Below, one piece after another: positions 8,613-17,504 of a stretch of DNA of 64,000 nucleotides. The notes beneath the pieces are model-generated. The model saw only the letters and a program-made list of their open reading frames with translations, was not told where the DNA came from and did not search any database. Both the position numbers and the translations under genes were made by a program. How positions within the stretch are numbered: position 1 is the stretch's first letter; the number at the start of each line of letters is the position of its first letter. This stretch comes from JAFLCM01 sp964510955 (GTDB taxonomy: Bacteria > Planctomycetota > Phycisphaerae > Phycisphaerales > UBA1924). The DNA lies in assembly GCA_964510955.1 (NCBI GenBank), contig CAZEDW010000007.1, positions 1-64,000 on the forward strand. Reading direction: 5' to 3'.

Positions 8613-10208
8613 TTACTCCCACTCGATGGTTGCCGGAGGTTTGGACGAGATGTCGTACACCACTCTGTTTACCCCCTCCCCATCCCGCGGCTTCACCTCG
8701 TTGATGATCCGCGACGAGATGGTCGCCAGCACGGCGTAGGGGATGCGGGCCCAGTCCGCCGTCATGAAGTCTTGGGTCTCCACGGCGCGTACGGCGACGG
8801 TGTTGTGGTAGGTGCGTCCGTCGCCCATGACGCCGACGCTCTTGACCGGCAGCAGCACGGCGAAGACTTGGCTGGTCTTGTCGTACAGGTCGGCGGCGAT
8901 GATCTCTTCCAGCAGGATCTCGTCGCAGTCGCGGAGCAGGTCCAGGCGGGTGCGGGTGACCTCGCCGAGGACGCGGACGCTCAGGCCGGGGCCGGGGAAG
9001 GGGTGGCGCCAGACGATTTTGGGGGGCAGGCCGAGGACTTCGCCGAGGCGGCGGACCTCGTCCTTGAACAGGTCGCGCAAGGGTTCGATGAGTTCGAAGC
9101 CGAGTTCGTGCTTAGGGGGGAGGCCGCCGACGTTGTGGTGGAGCTTGATGCCTGCGCTGGTACCGGCGGCGTTGTGGCCGCTCTCGATGACGTCGGGGTA
9201 GAGCGTGCCTTGGGCCAGAAACCTCGCACCCTGGATGTCGCGGGTGGCGCTCTTGAAAATGTCGATGAAGCGGCGCCCGATGCGCTTCCGTTTTTCCTGA
9301 GGCTCGGTGACGCCGGCGAGGTCGCCCAGGAACTGCTCGGAGGCGTCGATCACGCGCAGGTCGGCGTCGAAGTGGTCGCGGAACGTGGTCTCGACGAGCT
9401 GGCGCTCGTTCTTGCGGAGCAGGCCGTTATCGACGAACACGCAGGTGAGCTGGTGACCGATGGCGCGGGCGAGCATGGCGGCGCAGACGGATGAGTCCAC
9501 GCCGCCCGAGAGGCCGCAGATGACGCGCGACGAGCCGACGGTCTCGCGGATGCGGATCACCTCGGCTTCGAGGAAATCGGCCATCTTCCAGGTGCCGCGG
9601 CAGGCGCAGATCTCGTAGACGAAGTTCTGGATGATCTCGACGCCGTGGGGCGTGTGGGTCACCTCGGGGTGGAACTGCACGCCGACGAAGGGGAGCGACC
9701 TGTGGCGCACGGCGGCGTTGGGGCAGGTGGGCGTGCTTGCGAGGGGCGTGAACTGATGGCCGGGGTCGAGCACCTGGTCGCCGTGGCTCATCCAGACGCT
9801 GGTGCTGGCGGGGATGGCCTTGAACAGGCCGGCGTGGTCGCTGATGGCGATGGCGGCGCGCCCGAACTCGCGGGCGTGCCCGGGTTTCACCTCGGCGCCC
9901 ATGAGGTGGCATGCGAGCTGCATGCCGTAGCAGATGCCCAGCACGGGGATGCCCAGCTCGAAGAGGCGCTTGTCGCAGGTCGGCGCGCCTTTGTCGTAGA
10001 CGCTCGCGGGGCCGCCGGAGAGGATGATGCCCTTGGGGTTGTACGCGCGGACCTCTTCGGGGGTGATGGTGGGCGGCACGAGCAGGCTGAACGCGCCGGC
10101 TTCGCGCACGCGGCGCGCGATGAGCTGGGCGGTCTGGCTGCCGAAGTCCAGGACGAGGATGCACTCTTGGTGGATGGCCCTCTGCGGGGCGGCTGATGCA
10201 TCGTTCAT
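8613..10208 (-). CDS. guaA: GMP synthase (glutamine-hydrolysing)
   Basis: This 531-residue two-domain enzyme aminates XMP to GMP. The N-terminal class I glutamine amidotransferase domain has the oxyanion segment ILSGGPASVYD, nucleophile Cys in GICYGMQ, and the His/Glu pair in VQFHPEVTH. The ATP pyrophosphatase domain carries the P-loop GLSGGVDSSV. The C-terminal dimerisation domain ends in the conserved KPPATIEWE. The length matches the family. It is the first gene of a guaA-aroB pair and the best-supported start is ATG 10208. Together with purA at 11,937-13,298 both branch-point exits from IMP are encoded here. Confidence 0.97.
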   Translation of the reverse strand: MNDASAAPQRAIHQECILVLDFGSQTAQLIARRVREAGAFSLLVPPTITPEEVRAYNPKGIILSGGPASVYDKGAPTCDKRLFELGIPVLGICYGMQLACHLMGAEVKPGHAREFGRAAIAISDHAGLFKAIPASTSVWMSHGDQVLDPGHQFTPLASTPTCPNAAVRHRSLPFVGVQFHPEVTHTPHGVEIIQNFVYEICACRGTWKMADFLEAEVIRIRETVGSSRVICGLSGGVDSSVCAAMLARAIGHQLTCVFVDNGLLRKNERQLVETTFRDHFDADLRVIDASEQFLGDLAGVTEPQEKRKRIGRRFIDIFKSATRDIQGARFLAQGTLYPDVIESGHNAAGTSAGIKLHHNVGGLPPKHELGFELIEPLRDLFKDEVRRLGEVLGLPPKIVWRHPFPGPGLSVRVLGEVTRTRLDLLRDCDEILLEEIIAADLYDKTSQVFAVLLPVKSVGVMGDGRTYHNTVAVRAVETQDFMTADWARIPYAVLATISSRIINEVKPRDGEGVNRVVYDISSKPPATIEWE

Positions 10209-10253
10209 CCGTCAAGTTTACCGCGGCGGCAGGCGGCATTCCGAGGCGTGCGG

Positions 10254-11819
10254 CTATCTGGCGTCGGTCTTGGCCCGTTCGGCGCTGACCAGCCCGGCCA
10301 CGGTCGCCCAATCGACTTCGGGGTGCACGCCGCGAAGGGGCCAGGCCTGCACGAGGCGGGTGGGGGTGATGCGCCGCTGCTCGAGGGCGTCCGTGAGGCC
10401 GAGGAGTCTCGGGCCCGCGCGTGTGGCGCCTTCGAGCGGGAAGTAGCCGAGGTCGTCCTCTATGAGAACGCCGTGCTTGGGGAAGTAAAAAACGACGAAG
10501 CAGAACGTGTGGGCCGATTTCTCGGCGATGTCGATGAGCCTCACGCTCGCGTCGCCGGCGTCGATCGTCGTCTCGCTCTCGAACAGGTCGATCACGGGTT
10601 GATCCGGGCCCGCGACCGTTGGGGTTCCAAGGGTGACAGGGCGGGACAAGAGGCCGCGGACGTACGGGTCGAGTGCTCGGGGGATGAGCAGCTTGGCGCC
10701 GCTCGCGGCGACGGCCCTGAGGCCGCCGGAAGGGCTGGGGTGATGATGGCTGATCGCGCACAGCCCGACGCGCTTGGGGGCGAACGACTGGTGCAGGTAC
10801 GCCAGCAGCCCGGCGCACACGGCGTCGCCGTCGGGAGCGCCGAGCAGCACCAGGTCGTGCGCGCGTTCGATGACGGCGACTCTCGCGTTCGCGTCGGGCA
10901 CCTCGACCGTCCAGACGTCTGGGGCGAGCAGAGTCTTGGTGAGCGTCGAGGCGGCCCGCGGTCCGTCGCCCCAGGTGGGCACGTCCGCTTCATTCTTCGA
11001 AGGGAGGTGGAAATCGTCCGGGCCGGGCGCGCGGGCGGCCGCGGTGCGCAACTCGAGTTCGTACCGCGAGGTGGTCGAGGGCCCGACGAACTGCCGTGTG
11101 ATGCGCCCCGGCACCGGGACGCCGTCCACGGAACGCCAAGAGCCGAACTCGGTCCACTGGCAGACATCGCCGAGGCGCTGGTGCGCGGCGAGGGATTCGA
11201 TCCGCGCGGGCGTCTTGTCGGGGTTGAACAAGGCTGTGCAGACGGTCCCGGACGGATCGGTGAAGGTGACGGGCAGGTATTCGAGCGGCGATTCAGCCGG
11301 CGCGGCTGGAGCGGAGATCGGCGGCCCGATGCGGCACGTCGGGGCGACGCCCGCCGCGCGATGGAGCAAGGTCCACGGGAGCCACTGGGCGTACTCGAAG
11401 GCTTTGGTCGGGGCGCTGGCGGGCGCCATCTCTTTGAAGGGTGCCTGCCAGCTGGGCTGCTCGCACACTCTCTCGTTCAGTACCACCGTGGTTTCCGTCC
11501 GGGCGTCCGCATCCTGGCCGCTGATCTCCTCGATGCGGCAGGCGCTGCCGTCGGTGCGGCACACGAACCGGAGGCGCACGGGTACGACCCGGGTATCGCC
11601 GGGCTTGAAGAGGTGCGATTCGATCGCTGCGGAGCCCTCGTACTCGGCGGTGATGAGCCGTTGAGTCTTTGCGCCGAGGTGCTGCGCGGATGATGCCAAC
11701 GCTTCGATGGCGGCGCGAGCCTGACTGATGATTCGAGAGTCACAGGGGGATGGCGGTGGCGTTGCCTGAGCGAGCACGGAGGAACAGGCCGAGAGCAGCA
11801 GCACGGCAGCGGCGCGCAT
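10254..11819 (-). CDS. Exported protein with a degenerate metallo-beta-lactamase-like domain
   Basis: From ATG 11819 a signal peptide is evident (MRAAAVLLLSACSSVLAQA), giving 521 residues. The first half has no recognised domain. The C-terminal third (about residues 310-515) follows a metallo-beta-lactamase layout: strands ending in LVLLGAPDGD, an SHHHPSPSGGLRAV segment where the HxHxDH zinc site would be, a KLLIPRAL strand, a late LIEDDLGYF, and LVQAWPLRGVHPEV. Several zinc ligands appear replaced (HHHPSPSGG rather than HxHxDH), so hydrolase activity is doubtful. Upstream in-frame codons to 11855 precede the signal peptide and are probably not translated. Function is unknown. Confidence 0.7.
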   Translation of the reverse strand: MRAAAVLLLSACSSVLAQATPPPSPCDSRIISQARAAIEALASSAQHLGAKTQRLITAEYEGSAAIESHLFKPGDTRVVPVRLRFVCRTDGSACRIEEISGQDADARTETTVVLNERVCEQPSWQAPFKEMAPASAPTKAFEYAQWLPWTLLHRAAGVAPTCRIGPPISAPAAPAESPLEYLPVTFTDPSGTVCTALFNPDKTPARIESLAAHQRLGDVCQWTEFGSWRSVDGVPVPGRITRQFVGPSTTSRYELELRTAAARAPGPDDFHLPSKNEADVPTWGDGPRAASTLTKTLLAPDVWTVEVPDANARVAVIERAHDLVLLGAPDGDAVCAGLLAYLHQSFAPKRVGLCAISHHHPSPSGGLRAVAASGAKLLIPRALDPYVRGLLSRPVTLGTPTVAGPDQPVIDLFESETTIDAGDASVRLIDIAEKSAHTFCFVVFYFPKHGVLIEDDLGYFPLEGATRAGPRLLGLTDALEQRRITPTRLVQAWPLRGVHPEVDWATVAGLVSAERAKTDAR

Positions 11820-11936
11820 TTGGAACCTCCGAGTGCATGGCGTGAACGGACGCAACTCAGCCGGATGGTTCAGTTGTATTCGGCGCGAAGCGTGGCGCTC
11901 GCCAGATTCCGAAAAAGCTCGGCGGGCGCGGCGCGA

Positions 11937-13298
11937 TCAGGCGCGCGTGATGGTCTGAACGCGGTCGGGCCCCACGCTGATGATGTCGACCGGGACGCCG
12001 ACGTAGCGCTCGATGAACGAGACGTACGCCGCGGCGGCCTCGGGAAGCGCCTCACGGTCGCGGACGGAGCCGATTTCGCCAAAGCCCGGCAGGGTCTCGA
12101 AGACGGGCCTGACGCCCGCGAGCGTGTCGGCGTCGGGGGTGAAGCGCTCGCCGCGCATACCGCCCTGCTCGTAGGCCACGCACAGCTTGAGCTCGCGGAA
12201 GCCCCCCAGCACGTCGAGCAGCATCAGGGCGATGCGCGACACGCCGTTGACCATTACGGCGTAGCGGACGGCGACCAGGTCGAGCCAACCGCAGCGGCGT
12301 GGGCGCCCGGTGGTAGTGCCGTACTCGCGGCCGCGCTCGCGGATGCGGTTGCCGGTTTCGTCGAGGAGTTCGGTGGGGAAGGGCCCGGCGCCGACGCGGG
12401 TGCTGTAGGCCTTCATGACGCCGATGACGTCGGTCACGTGCTTGCCGGGGACGCCGGTGCCGCTGGGGATTCCGAGCACGGAGCAACTGGAGCTGGTCAC
12501 GAAGGGGTAGGTGCCGTGGTCCACGTCGAGCAGGGTTGCGTTGGCGCCCTCGAACAGAAGCGACCGACCGGTGCGGAGCAGGTCGTGCAGCTCATAGGTG
12601 GTGTCGGTGATCATGGGGCGGAGGCGCTCGCCCGCGGCGGCTGCTGCGGCGGACACCGTCTCGGCGCTCATGGTCGAGGTGTCGCACCCGAGAGCGCCGA
12701 GCATGGGCTCTTTGAAACGCCAGGCCGTGTGGACTTTGGACTTCAGAACCTCCGGGCGGATCAGGTCGCCCACGCGGATGCTGGTGCTGCGGGCGGCCTT
12801 ATCGGAGTAGGCGGGGCCGATGCCGCGCTTGGTCGTTCCGATGGAACGGTCCGGTTGCTCCGCGGCGTCGTCGGGAGCGGAGTCGGCGTCTGGGCCCGGT
12901 TGCTTTAGGAGATTCTCGCGGGCTTCGTCCTCGGCCTTGTGCCAGGGGAGGACAACGTGGGCGCGGTCGCTGATGCGGAGGCCTGAAACGTCGATGCCTT
13001 TGGCGGTGAGGCCGTCGAGTTCTTTCAGCAGCGCCTCGGGGTCCACGACGACGCCGTTGCCGATGACGGCCTTCTTGCCGGGGTGAAAGACCCCGGACGG
13101 GACCAGGTGCAGGGCGTGGCGCTGGCCGTTGATGACGACCGAGTGGCCGGCGTTGGCTCCGCCGTTGTAGCGGACCACGGCGTCGAAGCCGGGGGTGATG
13201 AGGTCGATGACCTTGCCCTTGCCCTCATCGCCCCACTGGAGTCCCACCACGGCGGTGCAACGGGGCGAGGGGCTCAGGGTGTGAACGGCGTGCTGCAT
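11937..13298 (-). CDS. purA: Adenylosuccinate synthetase
   Basis: This 453-residue GTP-dependent enzyme joins IMP and aspartate, the first committed step to AMP. It shows the N-terminal GLQWGDEGKGKVID with catalytic Asp and GTP-loop residues, NGGANAGHSVV with the catalytic His, GTTKRGIGPAYSDKAAR, and the C-terminal TTTGRPRRCGWLD that forms the aspartate-binding region. An insertion of roughly 20 residues rich in Pro, Asp and Ala precedes the GTTKRGIGP motif and makes it longer than the usual 430. The gene is divergent from the small zinc-ribbon gene at 13,503. Confidence 0.96.
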   Translation of the reverse strand: MQHAVHTLSPSPRCTAVVGLQWGDEGKGKVIDLITPGFDAVVRYNGGANAGHSVVINGQRHALHLVPSGVFHPGKKAVIGNGVVVDPEALLKELDGLTAKGIDVSGLRISDRAHVVLPWHKAEDEARENLLKQPGPDADSAPDDAAEQPDRSIGTTKRGIGPAYSDKAARSTSIRVGDLIRPEVLKSKVHTAWRFKEPMLGALGCDTSTMSAETVSAAAAAAGERLRPMITDTTYELHDLLRTGRSLLFEGANATLLDVDHGTYPFVTSSSCSVLGIPSGTGVPGKHVTDVIGVMKAYSTRVGAGPFPTELLDETGNRIRERGREYGTTTGRPRRCGWLDLVAVRYAVMVNGVSRIALMLLDVLGGFRELKLCVAYEQGGMRGERFTPDADTLAGVRPVFETLPGFGEIGSVRDREALPEAAAAYVSFIERYVGVPVDIISVGPDRVQTITRA

Positions 13299-13502
13299 GG
13301 GGGGGCGCTCGCGGTCGTGTCGGACCGGGTGGTTCTCGGACGGCCCGGACGACGGACTCAGGCCGAGATGCTAGCCCAGAGGTGCAATGCGGCCCAGTCG
13401 CCGCTCCCGCGGGGTGGCTCGGTAAAGCCCCCGCCGCGACGGGACGATGATCGGATCGGCTGTCGGTCGACAGGGTGTACCCGTGCTGGGAGGTTCCGCG
13501 CG

Positions 13503-13691
13503 ATGTCAGACTCGGTCCGCATCATGTGCCCGAACCTGAAGTGCCGCGCGATCCTTTCGGTGCCGGACGCCGCCCGGGGCCGCATGGTTCGCTGCAAGCA
13601 GTGCGGGAACAACATCCGCATCCCTGAGCGCAAATCGCAGGAGTCCGCCAAGCCGGCGGAGCCGAAGGCGGAAGAGAAAAAGGCCGCGTGA
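13503..13691 (+). CDS. Small MJ0042-type zinc-ribbon protein
   Basis: This 62-residue protein begins at ATG 13503 and has two Cys pairs, C9/C14 and C31/C34, around VPDAARGRMVRCKQCGN. This is the MJ0042-type zinc-finger pattern that is very common in planctomycete proteins, usually as an N-terminal module of larger ones. Here it stands alone with a Lys/Glu/Ala-rich tail. It is too small to be an enzyme; a nucleic-acid or protein-binding role is plausible but not shown. A continuous upstream reading frame exists but has no protein-like features and overlaps the purA promoter region. Confidence 0.7.
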   Translation: MSDSVRIMCPNLKCRAILSVPDAARGRMVRCKQCGNNIRIPERKSQESAKPAEPKAEEKKAA

Positions 13692-13716
13692 GACCGGCGC
13701 GCCGACGGCGCGAGGG

Positions 13717-14256
13717 TCACCGCTTGCCCTTGCCCTTGTCGGAATCCTCGAAATCAAAGTCGAAGTCGAAGACGCTCGAATCGTCGGGCGAGAGCTTGCC
13801 GCCGGACTTGATCGAGGGCGGCGCCTTGGTGGTGACGGTCTTGTCGGGGTCGTCGGTGTCGTGGGGCGCGACGGCGGGCTGACCGGCGGGCGGTGTCTCG
13901 GCCATGGCGTCGCGGGCGGAGCGCTTGGGCGCCTCGGGCGCGGCGGGCTTGAGGTTGGCGGGCTGGCCGTCGACCTGCACGCCGATCGAGAACGGCCCGA
14001 TGGCGACGAAGTCTCCCGCTTCGAGCCCCGACGCTTCGACGCGCTGGTGGTTGCGGAAGGTCCCGTTGCTGGACTTGAGGTCTTTCACGGAGATGTCGGC
14101 CTCGCCGATGGTCAGCTCACAGTGCTGGCGCGACACCTGCGGGTGCGGGATGCGCAGCGTGGCCGATTCGTGGCGACCCAAGATGTAGCGCCCCGGCTTG
14201 ACGGGGATCTTCTTGGAAGCGCCGTTGGGTGCGAAGATGACCAGCGTGACGTTCAT
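13717..14256 (-). CDS. FHA-domain protein
   Basis: This 179-residue protein begins at ATG 14256 and carries an N-terminal forkhead-associated domain of about 100 residues. Phosphothreonine-binding residues are visible in LGRHESATLRI, the SRQHCEL segment and LKSSNGTFRNHQRV. FHA domains read Ser/Thr kinase output. The rest is a low-complexity Pro/Ala/Lys linker ending in an acidic and basic tail (DFDFDFEDSDKGKGKR). There is no second domain. The neighbouring genes give no obvious kinase partner. It is divergent from the hemW-like gene. Confidence 0.85.
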   Translation of the reverse strand: MNVTLVIFAPNGASKKIPVKPGRYILGRHESATLRIPHPQVSRQHCELTIGEADISVKDLKSSNGTFRNHQRVEASGLEAGDFVAIGPFSIGVQVDGQPANLKPAAPEAPKRSARDAMAETPPAGQPAVAPHDTDDPDKTVTTKAPPSIKSGGKLSPDDSSVFDFDFDFEDSDKGKGKR

Positions 14257-14380
14257 GGGGACAATCCGTTGTGCCGCGGCGGTCTGGAGCCCTTCGGCGT
14301 CGGCCCCGGACCCCCGGACCCCCGGACACCCGGAGAAGTTACCGCCGACAGTCGAGGGCGCGGGTCTACCGTACCGACAC

Positions 14381-15688
14381 TTGACCCACCAGCCTATCGC
14401 CATCACCCTCCAAGGGCAACGCCCGACCTCTGCCAAGGCCCTCCTTGCCCCGGAAAACCGCCGTTCACCGAACACGGGAAAGGGGAGTGACCGGGTCCGG
14501 TCGCTGTATATCCACGTCCCGTTCTGTTTTCATAAGTGTCACTACTGTGATTTTTACAGCTTTGTGGACAAGGGCGACCAGCAAGAGAGCTTTGTTTCGG
14601 CGCTGGAGTGCGAGCTGCGGGCCCTCGAGCCGTTCGTGTTCGGGGCCCGCGGAGAGGCGCGGCTGGGCACGGTCTTTGTCGGGGGCGGCACTCCCAGCCT
14701 GCTGAGGGTGAACCTGTGGGAGCACCTGCTGGGGTTGCTCGATGAGCTCTTCGGGACGGCGAGCGGGAACGCGGAGTTCACGGTGGAGTGCAACCCGGAA
14801 ACCGTCACCCCCGAGTTGATGGGGGTTCTGCGCGCCGGCGGTGTCAACCGCGTGAGCATGGGGGCGCAGTCGTTCAACCCGGCGCACCTCAAGACGCTGG
14901 AGCGGTGGCATGACCCGGCGAGTGTGCGCCGGGCGCTGGAACTCGCCGCCGATGCGGGGATCACGCGGCGCAGCATCGACCTGATTTTCGGTGTACCGGG
15001 CCAGTCGCTGGGTGACTGGAGAGACGACCTTGGGCGCTCGCTCGAACTCGCCAATCCCGCGACCGGGCCGAGCCTCGACCACCTGTCGTGCTACGACCTC
15101 ACCTACGAGCCGAACACGGCGATGACGCTGCGGATGCGGCGCGGCGAGTTCGAGCCCGCGAGCGAAGACCTGGAGATCGAGATGTTCCGGCTTACCCGGT
15201 CGGTGCTGCGCGACGCGGGCTTTGAGGCGTACGAGATTTCGAACTTTGCACGCGGCGGGGCGGCGCGGTGCCGCCACAACCTGGCGTACTGGCGCCAGGA
15301 GCAGTGGCTGGCGGCGGGTCCCTCGGCGGCGGCGCACGCGGGCGGGTGGCGGTGGAAGAACGCGCCGAATCTGGGCGAATGGCGTGCGGGGGTGGTCGAG
15401 TCGGGCGGCTACGCGCCGGTGATCGACCTGGAACCGCCGGACGCGGCCCGCGCCCTTCGTGAGCGGCTGATGACCGGGCTGAGGCTCGCCGAAGGGCTTG
15501 ACGCCGGCGCCATGGTGGCGCTGGCCGGGAAGTTGGGTGTTGGGGACGCGCTGGTGGCCGGGGTGGACGCCCAGCGGGCGGCGGGCAGGATCGCTCCCGG
15601 GGACGAGCGGTGGGTGCTGACCGAAGAGGGAACCCTGGTCGCGGACGGCGTCGCCTCGGCCCTGATGCGTACAGTTCACTCGGCATGA
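14381..15688 (+). CDS. hemW: HemW-like radical SAM protein
   Basis: This protein has the radical SAM cluster CxxxCxxC (in HVPFCFHKCHYCDFY) and the HemW/HemN-type segments VGGGTPSLL, ECNPETVTPELM and VNRVSMGAQSFN. Later come the C-terminal HemN domain features YEISNFARGG and CRHNLAYW. The CxxxCxxC pattern followed by F rather than the CxxxCxxCxC of HemN favours HemW, a heme chaperone, over a true coproporphyrinogen oxidase. The start is unclear: homology begins at 14495 where no ATG, GTG or TTG lies in frame, and the nearest usable upstream codon is TTG 14381 (435 residues). It overlaps mcsA by four bases. Confidence 0.85.
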   Translation: MTHQPIAITLQGQRPTSAKALLAPENRRSPNTGKGSDRVRSLYIHVPFCFHKCHYCDFYSFVDKGDQQESFVSALECELRALEPFVFGARGEARLGTVFVGGGTPSLLRVNLWEHLLGLLDELFGTASGNAEFTVECNPETVTPELMGVLRAGGVNRVSMGAQSFNPAHLKTLERWHDPASVRRALELAADAGITRRSIDLIFGVPGQSLGDWRDDLGRSLELANPATGPSLDHLSCYDLTYEPNTAMTLRMRRGEFEPASEDLEIEMFRLTRSVLRDAGFEAYEISNFARGGAARCRHNLAYWRQEQWLAAGPSAAAHAGGWRWKNAPNLGEWRAGVVESGGYAPVIDLEPPDAARALRERLMTGLRLAEGLDAGAMVALAGKLGVGDALVAGVDAQRAAGRIAPGDERWVLTEEGTLVADGVASALMRTVHSA

Positions 15689-16272
15689 AGACCAAGTGCG
15701 ACAGGTGCGACCAGGACGCGACCGTGACGGAGGTCACGGTGAGCAACGGCCAGAAGGTCGAGCGTCACCTCTGCGAGGTCTGTGCGCGTGAGGCGGGGAT
15801 CGCGGTGCATCCGGCCTCGCTTGAGAAGCTGATGACGAACCTGGTGATGCAGCACGTGGCGGGCGCGATGGCGGACGCTCCGGCCGGGCCGCCCAAGGCG
15901 GTTGCTAACGCGTGCCAGGAGTGCGGGCTGACGTTCGCGGAATTCCGGCAGAAGGGGCTGCTGGGATGCCCGGCGTGCTACAAGGCGTTCGAGGCCCAGT
16001 TGGCGCCCATGATCGAGCGGGCGCACCAGGGGGCGACGCATCATTGCGGCAAGGCCCCGGCGCGGGCGGCGCAGACCGAGGCGGTTCAGCATCGGCTCTC
16101 GGCGCTGCGCAAGCAGCTGGCGGACGCGGTCGCGGCGGAGCAGTATGAGCGTGCCGCGGTGCTGCGGGACGAGCTCAGCCGTGCCAGCACCCCGCCGGAG
16201 CCGGCGGCGCCGGCGGTCGCTCGGAGAGCCACCAAGAAAGCCGCCAACGGCGGCGCGGAGTCTCACCCGTGA
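15685..16272 (+). CDS. mcsA: McsA-like zinc protein with a UVR motif
   Basis: This 195-residue protein is the activator-type partner of the McsB arginine kinase. It has two CxxC pairs in the first 35 residues (C5/C8, C30/C33), a further Cys pair region with CQECG and CPACYKAF, and a C-terminal UVR-like coiled segment (LRKQLADAVAAEQYERAAVLRDEL). The start ATG 15685 overlaps the preceding stop as ATGA and its own stop overlaps the mcsB start as GTGA, so all three genes are probably translated as a chain. In Bacillus McsA activates McsB in protein quality control; the same role is inferred here. Confidence 0.9.
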   Translation: MKTKCDRCDQDATVTEVTVSNGQKVERHLCEVCAREAGIAVHPASLEKLMTNLVMQHVAGAMADAPAGPPKAVANACQECGLTFAEFRQKGLLGCPACYKAFEAQLAPMIERAHQGATHHCGKAPARAAQTEAVQHRLSALRKQLADAVAAEQYERAAVLRDELSRASTPPEPAAPAVARRATKKAANGGAESHP

Positions 16273-17483
16273 GGTCTAACCGACCAAAGGGGAGCGGCGA
16301 CGACGCCGGCACCCCGAATCCTCCTCCGGGCGACCCGGGGGTCCCCGGCGCGCCGGGCAACCCTGAATCCTCCGGAGCACCGGTGAGTGGCTCGGGATCG
16401 CATCATTCACCTCGCCGGATCCCGGATGATCCGGTTCCTGCGGGGCAGGCGCCGGGGTCGGAGTGGCTCCGGGGAGACGGGCCGTCCAGTGATGTCGTCA
16501 TCTCCTCGCGGGTCCGGCTGGCGCGCAACTTCGCGGGTTTCAAGTTCGTGGCCCGGTGCACGCGGGCCGAGAAGCAGGACGTGCTGCAGTTGGCGCGGAC
16601 GCACATCACCGGCGCGGGGCTGGCGCAGAACCTGATCTGGGCGGACCTGACCCAGACCAGCGAGCTCGAGCGGAACATCCTGGTTGAACGCCACCTGATC
16701 TCGCATCAGCACGCCAAGGGCACCGAGCCCAGGGCGGCGGCGGTGAGTCTTCCCGACGAGCGGCTGGCGATCATGGTGAACGAGGAAGACCACCTCCGCA
16801 TCCAGGTGATCCGCGCCGGGCTGGCGCTGGGGCACGCCTTTGCGCAGATCAGCGACGTTGACGACCGTATCGAGTCCCGCGCCGACTTCGCGTTCAGCCC
16901 GCGGTGGGGGTACCTGACGGCGTGCCCCACCAACGTGGGCACGGGCATCCGGGTCAGCGTGATGCTGCACCTGCCGGCACTCAAGCTCACGGGCGAGATC
17001 GAGAAGGTCAAGCGGGCCGCTGGCGCGATGAACCTGGCCATCCGCGGGTTCTACGGCGAGGGCTCCGAGGCGATCGGCGACCTGTTCCAGCTCTCCAACC
17101 AGACCACCCTGGGCAAGTGCGAGAAGGACATCCTCGGCGAGTTCGAACACGACGTGGTGCCCAAGGTGATCGAGTACGAACGGGTCGCGCGCCGGACGCT
17201 GACCGAGAAGCGGCGCGTGTACCTCGAAGACCAGCTCTACCGGGCCATGGGGGTGCTGACGCACGCGCGGCTGATGAAGTCCGACGAGGCGATGCAGGCG
17301 TTGAGCATGATCCGCTTGGGCGCGTGCCTGGGGGTCTTCCCCGGCATCACGGCGCACAAGGTGCACGAGCTGATGTTGCTTACGCAGCCCGCGCACCTGC
17401 AGCGGGCCGCCAAGCAGGACCTGGATCAGAGCGAGCGCCGGATCGAGCGCGCGCGGTTGCTGCGCCGGAGCCTGGGGGATTGA
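16269..17483 (+). CDS. mcsB: Protein arginine kinase McsB
   Basis: This 404-residue protein belongs to the phosphagen kinase family and phosphorylates arginines on proteins, marking them for ClpCP in Firmicutes. After a Pro/Gly/Ser-rich N-terminal extension of about 55 residues, the catalytic core shows SSDVVISSRVRLARNF, LPDERLAIMVNEEDHLRIQ, and SPRWGYLTACPTNVGTGIRVSV, all typical of McsB. GTG 16269 overlaps the mcsA stop. The B. subtilis protein has 363 residues, so the extra length is the N-terminal region. No ctsR or clpC gene is visible beside it, unlike the Bacillus operon. Confidence 0.94.
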   Translation: MRSNRPKGSGDDAGTPNPPPGDPGVPGAPGNPESSGAPVSGSGSHHSPRRIPDDPVPAGQAPGSEWLRGDGPSSDVVISSRVRLARNFAGFKFVARCTRAEKQDVLQLARTHITGAGLAQNLIWADLTQTSELERNILVERHLISHQHAKGTEPRAAAVSLPDERLAIMVNEEDHLRIQVIRAGLALGHAFAQISDVDDRIESRADFAFSPRWGYLTACPTNVGTGIRVSVMLHLPALKLTGEIEKVKRAAGAMNLAIRGFYGEGSEAIGDLFQLSNQTTLGKCEKDILGEFEHDVVPKVIEYERVARRTLTEKRRVYLEDQLYRAMGVLTHARLMKSDEAMQALSMIRLGACLGVFPGITAHKVHELMLLTQPAHLQRAAKQDLDQSERRIERARLLRRSLGD

Positions 17484-17504
17484 GGCCGCTCGCGAGGGGG
17501 AGGC

